From the NCBI RefSeq assembly GCF_002944405.1, contig NZ_CP024307.1, positions 2,252,501 to 2,316,500 of the forward strand: a stretch of 64,000 nt of DNA. Reading direction: 5' to 3'. Under the pieces are notes generated by a model. The model had not been told where the DNA came from. It saw only the letters and a list, made by a program, of their open reading frames with translations, and did not search any database. Of the stretch, positions 34,819-43,723 are shown piece after piece. Within the stretch, counting starts at the first letter, position 1; each line of letters starts with the position of its first letter. Made by a program: the position numbers and the translations under genes. This DNA comes from Sinorhizobium fredii (lineage in GTDB: Bacteria > Pseudomonadota > Alphaproteobacteria > Rhizobiales > Rhizobiaceae).

Positions 34819-36594
34819 TTATCTAAGCGGCCAGACCCACATCAGCATCGGCACGGCGACGAGGATGATGACGATGGAGAGCGGCAGGCCGAGCCGCGGA
34901 TAGTCGCCGAAGCGATAGCCGCCTGGCCCCATCACCAGCGTGTTGCACTGGTGGCCGATCGGCGTCAGGAAGTCGGAACCGGCGCCGATCGCCACCGCCA
35001 TCAGGAAGGCATCAGGCCTGTAGTCCAGCGCCGATGCGAAGCTCGCGGCGATCGGCGCCATGACGAGCACCGTGGCGGCATTGTTGAGAAACGGAGTCAC
35101 AGCCATGGCCGCCACGAGGATGAGCATGAGCGCGCCGGCCGGAGGCAGGTTGACCGCTATGCCGCTCAACCAGCCCGCTATCAGGTCTGAGCCGCCGGTC
35201 GTGCGCAACGTGTCGCTGACCGGGATCAGCGCCGCTAGCATGACGAGGATCGGCCCGTCGACGGCCCGATAAACCTCCCGCAGCGGAATGACGCGAAAGA
35301 CCACCATGGCAAGCGCTGCGGCAAAGAAAGCAACCTGCACCGGCAGAATGCCGACCGCCGTCGCGCCCATGGCCGTCGCCAACACGATCAGCGGCACGGG
35401 GGCACGTCGGGTGGTCCCGAGCAGGATGTCCCGCTGGGCGAGCGGCAAGCAACTGAAATCCTGAAGGAACGCCGGCAGTTCCGCACGCCGGCCCTGCAAG
35501 ACGACGATGTCGCCGGCCCGCAGCCTTATGCTACCGAGGCGCTGCTTCAGCCGTTCGCCTTGGCGGCTCACGGCAAGCAGGTTGATATTGTGATTGTGAA
35601 ACAGGGCGAGCCGCTCCGCAGACATTCCGACCAGCGGCGAGCCGCTGGCAATCACCGCTTCGATCGCCTCAATCTCCGCCCTCGCCGTCTCGGTGGACGT
35701 TGGCGATCGATCGCCGGAGATTTTCAGTTTCGCCTGGGAAACGATGCGGTCCAGCGCAGCAGGGCCGCCTTCAAGCAGCAGAATGTCATCGGCCTCGATG
35801 ACCACGTCGGGGAGCGGCGCCAGGTGGGTGCCGCGACGGAAGATGGCGATGACGACGGCGCCGCCGTCGCCGAGCTTCACGAGGTTGCTGAGCGACTTTC
35901 CGATCGCCGGGGAACCGGGGGCCGCCATAGCCTCGGACGTATAATCGGTGATTTCGATCGCGTGCTGCACCGAGACCTGCTGGCTTTTTCGCTCCGGAAC
36001 GAGCCGATAGGCAAAGAGCAGAAAAATCGCCCCGACCAACGCCAGCGAGGCGCCGACAGGCGTGAAATCGAACATGCTGAAGCTTTCGCCGGTCAGTTCC
36101 TGCCGCATGCGCGATACGACAACGTTCGGTGAGGTGCCCACCTGCGTCATGAGCCCGCCGATCAGCGCGCCGAAGGCCATGGGCATCAGGAAGACCGAAG
36201 GCTGCACGTTCGAGCGCCGGGCGAATTGGAAGGCGACCGGCATCATGATGGCAAGCGCGCCGATGTTCTTGATGAAGGACGAAAGGACCGTAACGGTTAC
36301 CACCAGCAGCGCGAGCTGTGCCCTCACCGAATTGAGGTCCGGAAGGAAGCGCTGGATCGCCGCATCGACGATGCCGGATCGCGCGACGCCGGCGCTGACG
36401 ATCAGCGCGCTGCCGACGATGATCACGATATCGTCGCTGAAGCCGTCGAAGGCGTGGTCGTAGGGTACGATGCCGACGGCGACCGCGAGCATCAGCGCCG
36501 AACAGGCTACGACGTCATAGCGGAAGCGGTCCCAGATGAAGAAGACCATCATCGTGCCAATGACGAGAAACGAAAGAGACTGCTCGACAGTCAT
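34819..36594 (-). CDS. SLC13/DASS-type permease with two TrkA-C (RCK_C) domains
   Basis: 591 aa. Two halves of TM helices (about 1-190 and 395-591) flank a cytosolic insert with two RCK_C domains (about 205-290 and 300-385, including ADDILLLEGG and AGDIVVLQGR). This architecture marks putative sulfate, citrate or other anion transporters of the CitT/SLC13 group. ATG 36594 chosen over the longer frame. Confidence 0.9.
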   Translation of the reverse strand: MTVEQSLSFLVIGTMMVFFIWDRFRYDVVACSALMLAVAVGIVPYDHAFDGFSDDIVIIVGSALIVSAGVARSGIVDAAIQRFLPDLNSVRAQLALLVVTVTVLSSFIKNIGALAIMMPVAFQFARRSNVQPSVFLMPMAFGALIGGLMTQVGTSPNVVVSRMRQELTGESFSMFDFTPVGASLALVGAIFLLFAYRLVPERKSQQVSVQHAIEITDYTSEAMAAPGSPAIGKSLSNLVKLGDGGAVVIAIFRRGTHLAPLPDVVIEADDILLLEGGPAALDRIVSQAKLKISGDRSPTSTETARAEIEAIEAVIASGSPLVGMSAERLALFHNHNINLLAVSRQGERLKQRLGSIRLRAGDIVVLQGRRAELPAFLQDFSCLPLAQRDILLGTTRRAPVPLIVLATAMGATAVGILPVQVAFFAAALAMVVFRVIPLREVYRAVDGPILVMLAALIPVSDTLRTTGGSDLIAGWLSGIAVNLPPAGALMLILVAAMAVTPFLNNAATVLVMAPIAASFASALDYRPDAFLMAVAIGAGSDFLTPIGHQCNTLVMGPGGYRFGDYPRLGLPLSIVIILVAVPMLMWVWPLR

Positions 36595-36927
36595 GCAAAA
36601 CACCTGCGGCGGACTGGTCGCGACATGCCAACAAGGACGCCCGCAGGGCGGCAACGCGTCATCGCCTGAAAAGGTCCACGCTCCCCCCGGGACGTCGCTG
36701 ATTGCGTATCCGGCTGCCCTAAATCATTCAATCCTCCCGTTCTGCGCAACCGAAATGTTCGAGAATTTGAACTGAAATATTGTGTTTCACCAGAAATCCG
36801 CAGAAACGCGTTCCGCTCTTTGATCGTTGCGGCTTCGGGAATACAATGATGCACCAGTTAAACGTGCAGGAAGCTCCTGCAGATGCCGGCCTTGCAGCGG
36901 CGTCGCGCCCGAGCGGAGAACATCGCC

Positions 36928-37206
36928 ATGCGGAGTGCCCTTTCCGCGATTTTCGCAGCTTTGATGCTCGGCGCTTGCAGTTCGACACAGACCGTCGGCT
37001 ATGGGCCCAATCTGGAGCCGATCCCCGGCAGCATCACCTATGGCGGCCAGCCGCGCACAAAGCTCACCAAGGCGCCGGTCGGCAGCACCGTGCCGCACCG
37101 CTTCTTCGACGATTTTGGGCGCCGCGTCTCGGAAACCTATATAATTGAACCGGATCGCTCGCTGCGGCTGACGAGCCGGCGCATCGACTACGATATCTTC
37201 GACTGA
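36928..37206 (+). CDS. Small lipoprotein, tandem paralogue 1
   Basis: 92 aa. Signal peptide and lipobox (ALMLGAC), then YGPNLEPIPGSITYGGQPRT, LTKAPVGS, and YIIEPDRSLRL. It is strongly similar to the next gene over the whole mature part, so a local tandem duplication. Likely outer-membrane lipoprotein of unknown role. Confidence 0.82.
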   Translation: MRSALSAIFAALMLGACSSTQTVGYGPNLEPIPGSITYGGQPRTKLTKAPVGSTVPHRFFDDFGRRVSETYIIEPDRSLRLTSRRIDYDIFD

Positions 37207-37238
37207 CTCGGCAGGAACTCTGCAATTCGGAGATTGCC

Positions 37239-37529
37239 ATGAAACACACACTTCCCACGCTCTGCACGGCCCTCTTGCTTGCCGGCTGCGAGATGACGAC
37301 ATCCTCGGTCGGCTATTCGTACGGCCTTGAGCCCATTCCCGGCAGCATCACCTACGGTGGCCAGCCGCGCACGAAACTCACCAAGGCGCCGGTCGGCAGC
37401 ATCGTGCCGCACCAGTTCATTGGTCCGTTCGGTCGTCGCGTTTACGAGACCTATGTGATCGAGCCGGATCGGTCGCTCCGGCTTGTCAGCCGGCGTTATC
37501 GGGATTTCCTGCTTTTCGACGACGACTGA
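37239..37529 (+). CDS. Small lipoprotein, tandem paralogue 2
   Basis: 96 aa. Lipobox ALLLAGC, then YGLEPIPGSITYGGQPRT, LTKAPVGS and YVIEPDRSLRL, mirroring paralogue 1; signal peptides differ. 32-base gap, same operon. It ends about 76 bases before the first phage-type gene, close to the left prophage boundary. Confidence 0.82.
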   Translation: MKHTLPTLCTALLLAGCEMTTSSVGYSYGLEPIPGSITYGGQPRTKLTKAPVGSIVPHQFIGPFGRRVYETYVIEPDRSLRLVSRRYRDFLLFDDD

Positions 37530-37605
37530 CGCGAAAGAGCCGTTCGAACCGGGCGACGAGGGCCAGCTTCTCGAAGGCGCCGGGGGTTTGCGCACCGCAC
37601 ATAAG

Positions 37606-37944
37606 CTACGCTGCCCTGATCAGCATGATCGCCCGCCGGGCCGCATCCGCGAAGGTGACGCCGAGTGCCGCGCCACCGATGCCGATGACGCCAAGCGCCC
37701 CCATGCCTATCAGCTTCCATTTGCGGACGTCCTCGGTCACCGGCTTAATCTCGACGATGTCGTCCTTGACGAGCGTCATCGACGTCTCGAGCGTTCCAAC
37801 CCGTTCGACGAGTTCGTCCATGCGCCGATCCATGGAGTTTCGCCCGGCGTCGGACCTGTCCTCCGCACGGCGGAAATCCTCCCGCAGGTTTTTCACCTCG
37901 GCAATCAATGTCCCAAGCTGTTGGTGGACCGTGGCGTCAACCAT
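37606..37944 (-). CDS. DUF1515 family phage protein
   Basis: 112 aa: an N-terminal coiled-coil region (LGTLIAEVKNLREDFRRAEDR, RVGTLETSM) and one C-terminal TM helix (LIGMGALGVIGIGGAAL). DUF1515 proteins are common at the lysis end of rhizobial prophages. Overlaps the o-spanin stop. Could act in lysis (holin-like). It is the leftmost phage gene I can call. Confidence 0.8.
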   Translation of the reverse strand: MVDATVHQQLGTLIAEVKNLREDFRRAEDRSDAGRNSMDRRMDELVERVGTLETSMTLVKDDIVEIKPVTEDVRKWKLIGMGALGVIGIGGAALGVTFADAARRAIMLIRAA

Positions 37945-38188
37945 CGCGGAGCTCCCCGTGTCTCGTGCATTCGCTCTTTACCCAGACCGAAGCGGCACAA
38001 AGGCCGACCACCGTCCTGTCAATCCTGCGCTGGTCTGCCGCCGTCGCGCCGCGAGCGCCGACGAGGTCAGTGCCGACCACGCCGCGCAGGCCGCTCACAT
38101 TTGCCGGCGCCGAAGTTCCACAACCCGCCAGAATGAGAGCAGGCATCATAGTCAAGGCGCTTTGTATCAGCGCTATTCGCCGCTTCAT
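37937..38188 (-). CDS. Rz1-like outer-membrane spanin lipoprotein
   Basis: 83 aa: signal peptide and lipobox (LILAGC), then GTSAPANVSGLRG and a short polar tail. Its first ~120 bases overlap the end of the i-spanin-like gene in another frame, the embedded/overlapped layout typical of Rz/Rz1 pairs. Role inferred from layout and topology. Confidence 0.65.
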   Translation of the reverse strand: MKRRIALIQSALTMMPALILAGCGTSAPANVSGLRGVVGTDLVGARGATAADQRRIDRTVVGLCAASVWVKSECTRHGELRDG

Positions 38189-38309
38189 TGTTTTGCCTTT
38201 CGACGGAGTTTCTGACGCCGTCGCCGCCCTGCCGGTAGATCCAGACAAGAACACCGGCGACGACAGCCAGCGTGGCCGCAGCCGCGACCATGCGCGCACT
38301 CGAGAGCAT
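38067..38309 (-). CDS. Rz-like inner-membrane spanin candidate
   Basis: 80 aa with one N-terminal TM helix (VAAAATLAVVAGVLVWIY) and a polar periplasmic tail with two Cys. Starts within the endolysin stop (TAATG). It is shorter than lambda Rz. Endolysin, i-spanin, o-spanin and DUF1515 form one overlapping lysis cassette. Confidence 0.6.
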   Translation of the reverse strand: MLSSARMVAAAATLAVVAGVLVWIYRQGGDGVRNSVERQNNEAANSADTKRLDYDACSHSGGLWNFGAGKCERPARRGRH

Positions 38310-39154
38310 TACCCCGCCTCCCGCACACGCCGCACGAAATACCAGAGCCCGAGGCCGGCACTGGCAACCATGATCGCGGCTAGCGCCCACTGCACTGGAC
38401 CGTTGCCAGCGATGATCGCACCTCCGGCAGTGAGAATGCTGCCGATCGGCCCCCATGCCTCAGGCTTCTTCAGGATCTCGCGGAGGCCCGTATCGCGGCT
38501 ATCGGCCTTGGCGGCAGCCTCCGGCGGCGTTTGCGGCTTCTCCACGGTCTGGCCGCCGGCGTCAGCCGCCAGGCTCGCGGCATTTCCAACCACACCCAGC
38601 TGATCAGCCCATTCACCCTTCGGGTCCTTGCCGGTGATGCGAATGGTCCAGCCGCGACCGTTGACCGGAAAGCCAGTCTTGGCATTCGTGAGCGATCGCA
38701 GGAAACGCATGTAGGCGTCGCAATAGGCATGGACCAACGTGCTTACGCCGCCTGGATACTTGCGCACAGCCCCGAGCGTCTGCTCGCCTACATGCCCGTC
38801 CTCGCGCACGCCGAGGACGCTCTGCAGGATCTTCACGGCTCTCGAAGGACCGGACATCCCACCGCTATTGAACACGGCATAGTCAAGCCCCGGCGGAAGG
38901 AGATCGCCGCCGCACTGCGGCCAGAACGATCGCCGGTAAATGTCGACAGCCTCTTCGCGGCTCATTGCCCTGACCTGGTCCGCAGTGACCGATTTCACGC
39001 CACGGTGCGCCGCAAGCGTGGCGCCCGTGACGCCGTATTTCGTGCCGACGAGCGCACCATGCAGCCAGTTGCCGCGATCCGAGCTGCGATTCGAATAGCC
39101 GCCCTCATCCCCGAACATGAGTTCGAGGGCGACGGGAAGAGTTTCCCGAGCCAT
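38309..39154 (-). CDS. Phage endolysin, glycoside hydrolase 108 family, with C-terminal TM segment
   Basis: 281 aa. GH108 N-terminus with GDEGGYSN, where Glu17 is the likely catalytic acid, then a peptidoglycan-binding-3 domain (GPSRAVKILQSVLGVREDG ... GVSTLVHAYCDAYMRFL). After a Pro/Ala linker, two hydrophobic stretches (about 240-272) anchor the end in the membrane. The membrane tail could give holin-like or tethered control of lysis. First gene of the lysis cassette. Confidence 0.88.
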   Translation of the reverse strand: MARETLPVALELMFGDEGGYSNRSSDRGNWLHGALVGTKYGVTGATLAAHRGVKSVTADQVRAMSREEAVDIYRRSFWPQCGGDLLPPGLDYAVFNSGGMSGPSRAVKILQSVLGVREDGHVGEQTLGAVRKYPGGVSTLVHAYCDAYMRFLRSLTNAKTGFPVNGRGWTIRITGKDPKGEWADQLGVVGNAASLAADAGGQTVEKPQTPPEAAAKADSRDTGLREILKKPEAWGPIGSILTAGGAIIAGNGPVQWALAAIMVASAGLGLWYFVRRVREAG

Positions 39155-39196
39155 GCATCACCATCTTTTGTGAGAGGAAGTGTCTACCCATAGGCA

Positions 39197-39222
39197 ATAA
39201 AAAACCCCGCCGGAGCGGGGTT
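39197..39222 (-). terminator. Rho-independent terminator after RTX gene
   Basis: Stem AACCCCGC / GCGGGGTT (39203-39210, 39215-39222) with a CGGA loop. The plus-strand A-run at 39197-39204 reads as a T-run on the minus strand, beyond the RTX stop at 39248. Confidence 0.8.
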
Positions 39223-39247
39223 CCCTGTGCAGTTGCGGTGAGCGCGA

Positions 39248-40555
39248 TCAGAGGATGAAATAGTCCTTCGTCAGCGTCACGGCGTCATCCAGGTGGATCT
39301 TGAGGTCAGCAATTTTGTCGCCGTTCACGTCCCCGTAGATGTAGGTGTCGGAGGCTTGCTTCACGTATCGAACCTGCCCGGCCGTGCCCGTGAAAGTGGC
39401 AGTGCCGATAAACGCGAATGCCTGATTGCCGGCGGCCAGGGTGCTCGCATCGATCGAGGAAAGGTCAAGCCTGTCCTGCTCGCTGGTCATGAAGTCGAAG
39501 ATCGAATCGAACGTCGATCCTGCAGACTCCGAAAGTGCCTTGAACACGAACCTGTCAGCGCCCGTGCCGCCGACCAGCCGATCGGCCCCGGCTCCCCCAT
39601 AGACCAGGTCATTGCCCCAGCCTGCGCCGATGATGTCGTTGCCGGCGCCGCCGGAGATGCTGTTGGCGCCGGCCGTGCCATAGAGTTCGTCGGCGTACTT
39701 GGAGCCGATCAGGTGCTCGATTGACGAATAGCTATCCCCTTTCGCGTCTCCGGTGTTGGAGCTCGTCATGCCGAGGTTAGCGATGATCCCGGCCGCTGCG
39801 TTGGCATAAGAGGCGGTGTCGGATCCATTACCCCCATAGAGCTTGTCGCCGCCGGCGCCGCCGATCAGGGCGTCGTTGCCGTCTCCACCAGTGAGGATGT
39901 TGATCCCTGAGTTGCCGACAAGCAGGTCGTTGAAGCGCGAGCCAAGGAGGTTCTCGATAAAATAGTAGGTGTCACCCTTGGCATCGTTCGTGTTGCTCGC
40001 AGGTGCAATCAGGCTCGCCGTAATCCCGACCGAAGCGGTGGCATAGGAGGCGGTGTCACTGCCGGCCCCACCATCGATCCTGTCACTGCCTGTTCCGCCA
40101 ATGATGGTGTCGTTGCCAGCATAGCCATAAAGGAAGTCGTTGCCGCCATTGCCGTTAACGACATCATTCCCGTCGAAGGCGTAAAGGACATCGGCAAGAT
40201 TGCCACCCGAAATGGTGTCATTGCCTTTCAAAACTTCGATAATGACACCAAGATCATCACTGGTACCGACGGTCTGCGCGGCTGCGACAATCTTGGTAGC
40301 AGCGACCGACCCCTGCACGTTGAAGAGCTGCTGCCCGCTGTACCAGGCCGCATAGCTTGTGATCGTGCCGGTTATTGGCTCACCATAGGCGTTGTAAGTG
40401 AGGCCAGTGCCGCGGAAATCTTCAATGACACCGTTCGAATAATATACCCGAAAGAGCGTTCCTGTCTGGACGTAGGACGTCCCGTAATAGATCGTGCTGA
40501 AATCGAAATCGCTCATGTTGAGCGAGTAATTCGACGCCACTGAAATGTTTGCCAT
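39248..40555 (-). CDS. RTX-type calcium-binding protein
   Basis: 435 aa from ATG 40555 (upstream extension rejected). The N-terminal ~110 residues are beta-rich and unassigned. Then several RTX nonapeptide blocks (GGNLADVLYAFDGNDVVNGNGG, split; GGTGSDRIDGG; GGDGNDALIGG; GGAGADRLVGG) separated by inserts, and a serralysin-like C-terminal segment. RTX proteins leave by type I secretion and bind Ca2+; no transporter is nearby. Its own terminator follows, so it is a separate unit inserted beside the lysis cassette. Confidence 0.85.
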   Translation of the reverse strand: MANISVASNYSLNMSDFDFSTIYYGTSYVQTGTLFRVYYSNGVIEDFRGTGLTYNAYGEPITGTITSYAAWYSGQQLFNVQGSVAATKIVAAAQTVGTSDDLGVIIEVLKGNDTISGGNLADVLYAFDGNDVVNGNGGNDFLYGYAGNDTIIGGTGSDRIDGGAGSDTASYATASVGITASLIAPASNTNDAKGDTYYFIENLLGSRFNDLLVGNSGINILTGGDGNDALIGGAGGDKLYGGNGSDTASYANAAAGIIANLGMTSSNTGDAKGDSYSSIEHLIGSKYADELYGTAGANSISGGAGNDIIGAGWGNDLVYGGAGADRLVGGTGADRFVFKALSESAGSTFDSIFDFMTSEQDRLDLSSIDASTLAAGNQAFAFIGTATFTGTAGQVRYVKQASDTYIYGDVNGDKIADLKIHLDDAVTLTKDYFIL

Positions 40556-40725
40556 TTGTGCCCCCAATACCCTGTGGAGGCAAGCCATAAAACAGTTTTA
40601 GGTTGCGGGCAATCGGGATAACGCACGCCTCGAATCTCAGCAGGATCGCCCCGCACCGTTTTGTCCATGCTGTTAAAATCGGCCGAAGCGGATCAGGCAA
40701 GACTGCAAGGCGTAACGCGACACAG

Positions 40726-40753
40726 AGAAAAGCCCCGTCCCGCCGCGGGGCTT
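40726..40753 (-). terminator. Terminator after the exported protein gene
   Basis: Stem AAGCCCCG (about 40730-40737) / CGGGGCTT (40746-40753). The A-run before it on the plus strand reads as T on the minus strand, just past the stop at 40768. Confidence 0.7.
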
Positions 40754-40767
40754 ACAGCATTCAAAGA

Positions 40768-41103
40768 TCAGCCAATCCTGGGGCAGCCCGGCTCAGCTCC
40801 GAAAATGATGCGATTGCGTTCTCCTCGCCGGCCGATGCCCTTCACCTCGATGACATCGTTCGATGTACGACCAATCCTAGGGTTGCGTAGGTAGCGTCGA
40901 GCTATATAGAGCGCCTGGCGCGTTGTGCATTGATAGGCTTCTGGCTCCTCGCGATAGTATCGGCGTGGTCGGTATTCTTCGTAGTAGCGAGGGCCACCGC
41001 GGCCGATATAGACGTCGAAGTCTTGCGAAAAGGTCACCTCCGGTGCAGTCAGGGTAGCGGCTGCAACAGCGGCGAGAAAAAGCCGGAACGGTAAACCTTT
41101 CAT
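40768..41103 (-). CDS. Small exported Arg/Tyr-rich protein
   Basis: 111 aa. Signal peptide (MKGLPFRLFLAAVAAATLTA), an Arg/Tyr-rich low-complexity stretch (YYEEYRPRRYYREEPEAY), then a conserved-looking end (CTTRQALYIARRYLRNPRIG). Similar proteins occur across rhizobia. A 12-base palindrome ATCACGCGTGAT lies in its promoter (about 41124-41135). Confidence 0.75.
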   Translation of the reverse strand: MKGLPFRLFLAAVAAATLTAPEVTFSQDFDVYIGRGGPRYYEEYRPRRYYREEPEAYQCTTRQALYIARRYLRNPRIGRTSNDVIEVKGIGRRGERNRIIFGAEPGCPRIG

Positions 41104-41171
41104 TTTCAGGTCTCCTCTTTTCATCACGCGTGATGCTAGAGCATCAATGATGAACGGAGGCCGAACGTTCC

Positions 41172-41930
41172 CTATTGCTTAATCATCAGTCCTTGTCCGG
41201 TGGGAAGGGTCAAGATTGATTGACCGTGGACAGCGGCAAACTCGTTCCACATAGCGTTCTGCTCTTCGCACCCGACAAAGGCATAATCGTCAAGCACAAT
41301 GCTGGCTCCTGGGACGACCTTATCCCAAACCCGATCGATGCATTCCTTCTCGTATCGTGCGACATTAAGATCGATCGAGAGATAGGCGATTTTGCTGATC
41401 GGAATTCCATCAAGCGTCTGCGGCAGAAAACCCTTCACGAGCACCGCGTTCTGAAACTTCGCGAAATTGCGCTTGGCTATATCGTAGACATCGAAATAGA
41501 TGCCCGCGTTGCGCCGCTTGGCCAGGACTGCTTCCTGAGCAGTCATCTCTCCTTCTGGAATTCCAGCGAAGGTGTCGAAAAGCCAGAACTTTCGATCAAG
41601 AGCGCCGAAATTGAGATACTCGCACACAGTCATCGAAAGCAGGCCGGCATTCACCCCGAACTCCACGAAATCGCCGTCGATCTTCATCGCGCGCTGTGCG
41701 GCGAAGCAGCAAGTGTGAGCTCGCCATCGGACGTCCGGCACTCGCTTGCGCTTCGCCCAAGCTTCCCTGTTGCCCGCTTCTGAAAACCTCCAGGCCGAAG
41801 CAAATTTTGGCTCGTTCATGAACTCTATATTCTTGTTCGTCACGCGAAATCCGTCTGCCTGGTAGCCCGGAAGGGACTCCTCTCCATTCACAAGAAAGCG
41901 GATGCGCCTTTTTAACTCGCGAATACCCAT
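41172..41930 (-). CDS. TylF/MycF-type SAM-dependent methyltransferase
   Basis: 252 aa from ATG 41930 (GTG 41936 possible). Class I SAM site FVEFGVNAGLLS, then LFDTFAGIPEGEM and SIDLNVARYEKECIDR with the metal-binding acidic residue and VLDDYAFVG. Relatives O-methylate sugars or act on glycans. Composition is more AT-rich than the flanking phage genes. With the divergent glycosyltransferase it forms a glycan-modifying cargo pair. Confidence 0.85.
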   Translation of the reverse strand: MGIRELKRRIRFLVNGEESLPGYQADGFRVTNKNIEFMNEPKFASAWRFSEAGNREAWAKRKRVPDVRWRAHTCCFAAQRAMKIDGDFVEFGVNAGLLSMTVCEYLNFGALDRKFWLFDTFAGIPEGEMTAQEAVLAKRRNAGIYFDVYDIAKRNFAKFQNAVLVKGFLPQTLDGIPISKIAYLSIDLNVARYEKECIDRVWDKVVPGASIVLDDYAFVGCEEQNAMWNEFAAVHGQSILTLPTGQGLMIKQ

Positions 41931-42248
41931 TTCCACCCCTTAGAAATTTTATCCATCCTTAGTTGCAGCTGAGTAGGTTGACAAGCGCTGACCCCTCCGA
42001 GTTCGGACGTGCGCCAAAATCGCACTCCTGAACGTGGTGTAGATCCTGCGGTGGCCGACCGGCAGGCATGATGTGGGTCATCATTGTTACCTTTGTTGCT
42101 GGAAAGGACCGACGCGACGCGAACGCGCCGTCCTTGAATTTTCAGTAATGCCGACGACGAACTGCGCGTTCTGCGCGCTACGAATTCATTGACTCTTCCG
42201 AACGATCAGAACAGAGAAGGTCGCGCCGTTGCAAACTCCGAGGACCTT
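41931..42248. promoter_or_regulatory. Divergent spacer between methyltransferase and glycosyltransferase
   Basis: 318 bases, AT-richer than the neighbourhood, no gene recognised. It must carry both outward promoters. Glycosyltransferase ribosome site GAGGA lies at its right end. Confidence 0.4.
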
Positions 42249-43091
42249 ATGCCCAAATCGAAAGTCGTCGTCGTATTCCCCGTTTTCAACGGGGCTAGGA
42301 CCTTGGAGATGAGTCTGCAATGCATTGCTGATCAGACATTTAGAGATTTTCACGGGGTTATTCTTGATAATAAATCAACAGACGACACACTTCGCGTGGC
42401 TGAGCAGTTCTGCAGAACCGATCGTCGCTTCACCGTGGTCAGAAACGAGCAGCATGTGAGCGCACCGGAAAACTTCGCTCGCGCAATCCAAATTGGCGCA
42501 GCGAAAGGCGAATATTTTTGTCTGCGTGCGTGCGATGACTACTCTTCTCTAGATTTCCTAGCATGTTTGGTCGAAGCACTTGATCGAGAGCCTATGAAAT
42601 TGCTTGCGGCCTGCTCGACAAAACTAGTTGGACCGAACGGACATCGAATCAAATCTCCAGATAAATCTATCTTCGATTTCACCCCAGCATATTTGTCTGG
42701 GCGCGTACCAAGAAATCTAACGTTTCCGGCAGAATGGATTTACGGCCTCTACAGGGCCAGCGCGAAAGACTTACTAATGGCACGCTGGTTCGAATTGGGA
42801 AACCCGTGGTGTCTAGCATCCTATGTTATATCAGAGTTTGTCGTCCGCGATTTGGTGGTGTACGTTCCCGGACCAACATACGATTTCACCGAGGGATCGG
42901 GATCAGAGCAACGCTACGGAGCAAAGAGCCTCCGCGAACGACTCAGGCAGCGGTTGAGATACACTTTCGGATGCTACAAGTTAACTAAGAAGCTTCCGAA
43001 AGCTGGCTTCATCACAAGATTAAAGTTCTTTCGGATGTGCTGGAACGACGCAAGGAGAAAAACGCGTTACAAGATTTTCTGGTTTTTTTAA
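42249..43091 (+). CDS. Family 2 glycosyltransferase
   Basis: 280 aa from ATG 42249 (GAGGA upstream; a TTG at 42189 is in frame but has no ribosome site). GT-A core: VVVFPVFNGARTLEMSL, ILDNKSTDDT, and a LRACDDYSS segment standing for the DXD-type motif. The basic C-terminus suggests membrane association. Codon use is clearly AT-rich, unlike neighbours, so recent acquisition. Opposite strand to the phage late genes. Confidence 0.88.
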   Translation: MPKSKVVVVFPVFNGARTLEMSLQCIADQTFRDFHGVILDNKSTDDTLRVAEQFCRTDRRFTVVRNEQHVSAPENFARAIQIGAAKGEYFCLRACDDYSSLDFLACLVEALDREPMKLLAACSTKLVGPNGHRIKSPDKSIFDFTPAYLSGRVPRNLTFPAEWIYGLYRASAKDLLMARWFELGNPWCLASYVISEFVVRDLVVYVPGPTYDFTEGSGSEQRYGAKSLRERLRQRLRYTFGCYKLTKKLPKAGFITRLKFFRMCWNDARRKTRYKIFWFF

Positions 43092-43227
43092 TTAGGCATC
43101 ACCTGACCACAGGAGTGTCATTGATTGCCTTTAGAGAACGTCATCGCCGGGCGTGCGGTGCCGTACTGGTGCGCAGACTAAAAAAGTTGACGGTGCCGAA
43201 TTACTGACGGAACATTGCAAGAGCGTG

Positions 43228-43722
43228 TTAAAGATCGCGCGCGACAGTCCACATCGCATCGATTTGTATGTCGGTTAAGCCGAGTGCCGGACCTACGACT
43301 GCTATCAGCGGATTTAGTCGGCTAAACGAGGTAGCATATTCCCACTCAATCAGCGCCAGATCCTTTTCATGGCCAAGCGGCATTGTGTCAATGGCAGCTA
43401 TTACTTGGGTGTGAGAAATCCCGGCGTGGATGAGTCCAAGACGCAATTGTCGCGCCGAAAGTGAGGGCATGGAAGCGCGTATCTGCTCTACCCCCGGCGG
43501 TGTGTGAGGCTGGATTGGAAAATTTGGATTGTCGGCGAGCCATTTTCGAATGATGGGGTTCAAACCGAAGCTATCATCGGGTCTCGACAGATATTCGCAG
43601 TCGTAGGTTTGACCGCTCACGTCGGTAAGATTGATCGACAGCTCGTAAGCGTCCGGCTCCTCCGTCGCAACGACCGCATGGACCAGGTTGAGCTCCATTC
43701 TACCGTGCATGGTACTAGTCAT
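43228..43722 (-). CDS. Phage hypothetical protein next to tail fibre (chaperone-like position)
   Basis: 164 aa from ATG 43722: ELSINLTDVSGQTYDCEYLSR, then SRPDDSFGLNPIIRKWLADN and a helical C-terminal half. Directly follows the tail fibre gene, the usual place of a fibre assembly chaperone or fibre tip protein. Family not recognised. Confidence 0.6.
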   Translation of the reverse strand: MTSTMHGRMELNLVHAVVATEEPDAYELSINLTDVSGQTYDCEYLSRPDDSFGLNPIIRKWLADNPNFPIQPHTPPGVEQIRASMPSLSARQLRLGLIHAGISHTQVIAAIDTMPLGHEKDLALIEWEYATSFSRLNPLIAVVGPALGLTDIQIDAMWTVARDL

Positions 43723-43723
43723 G

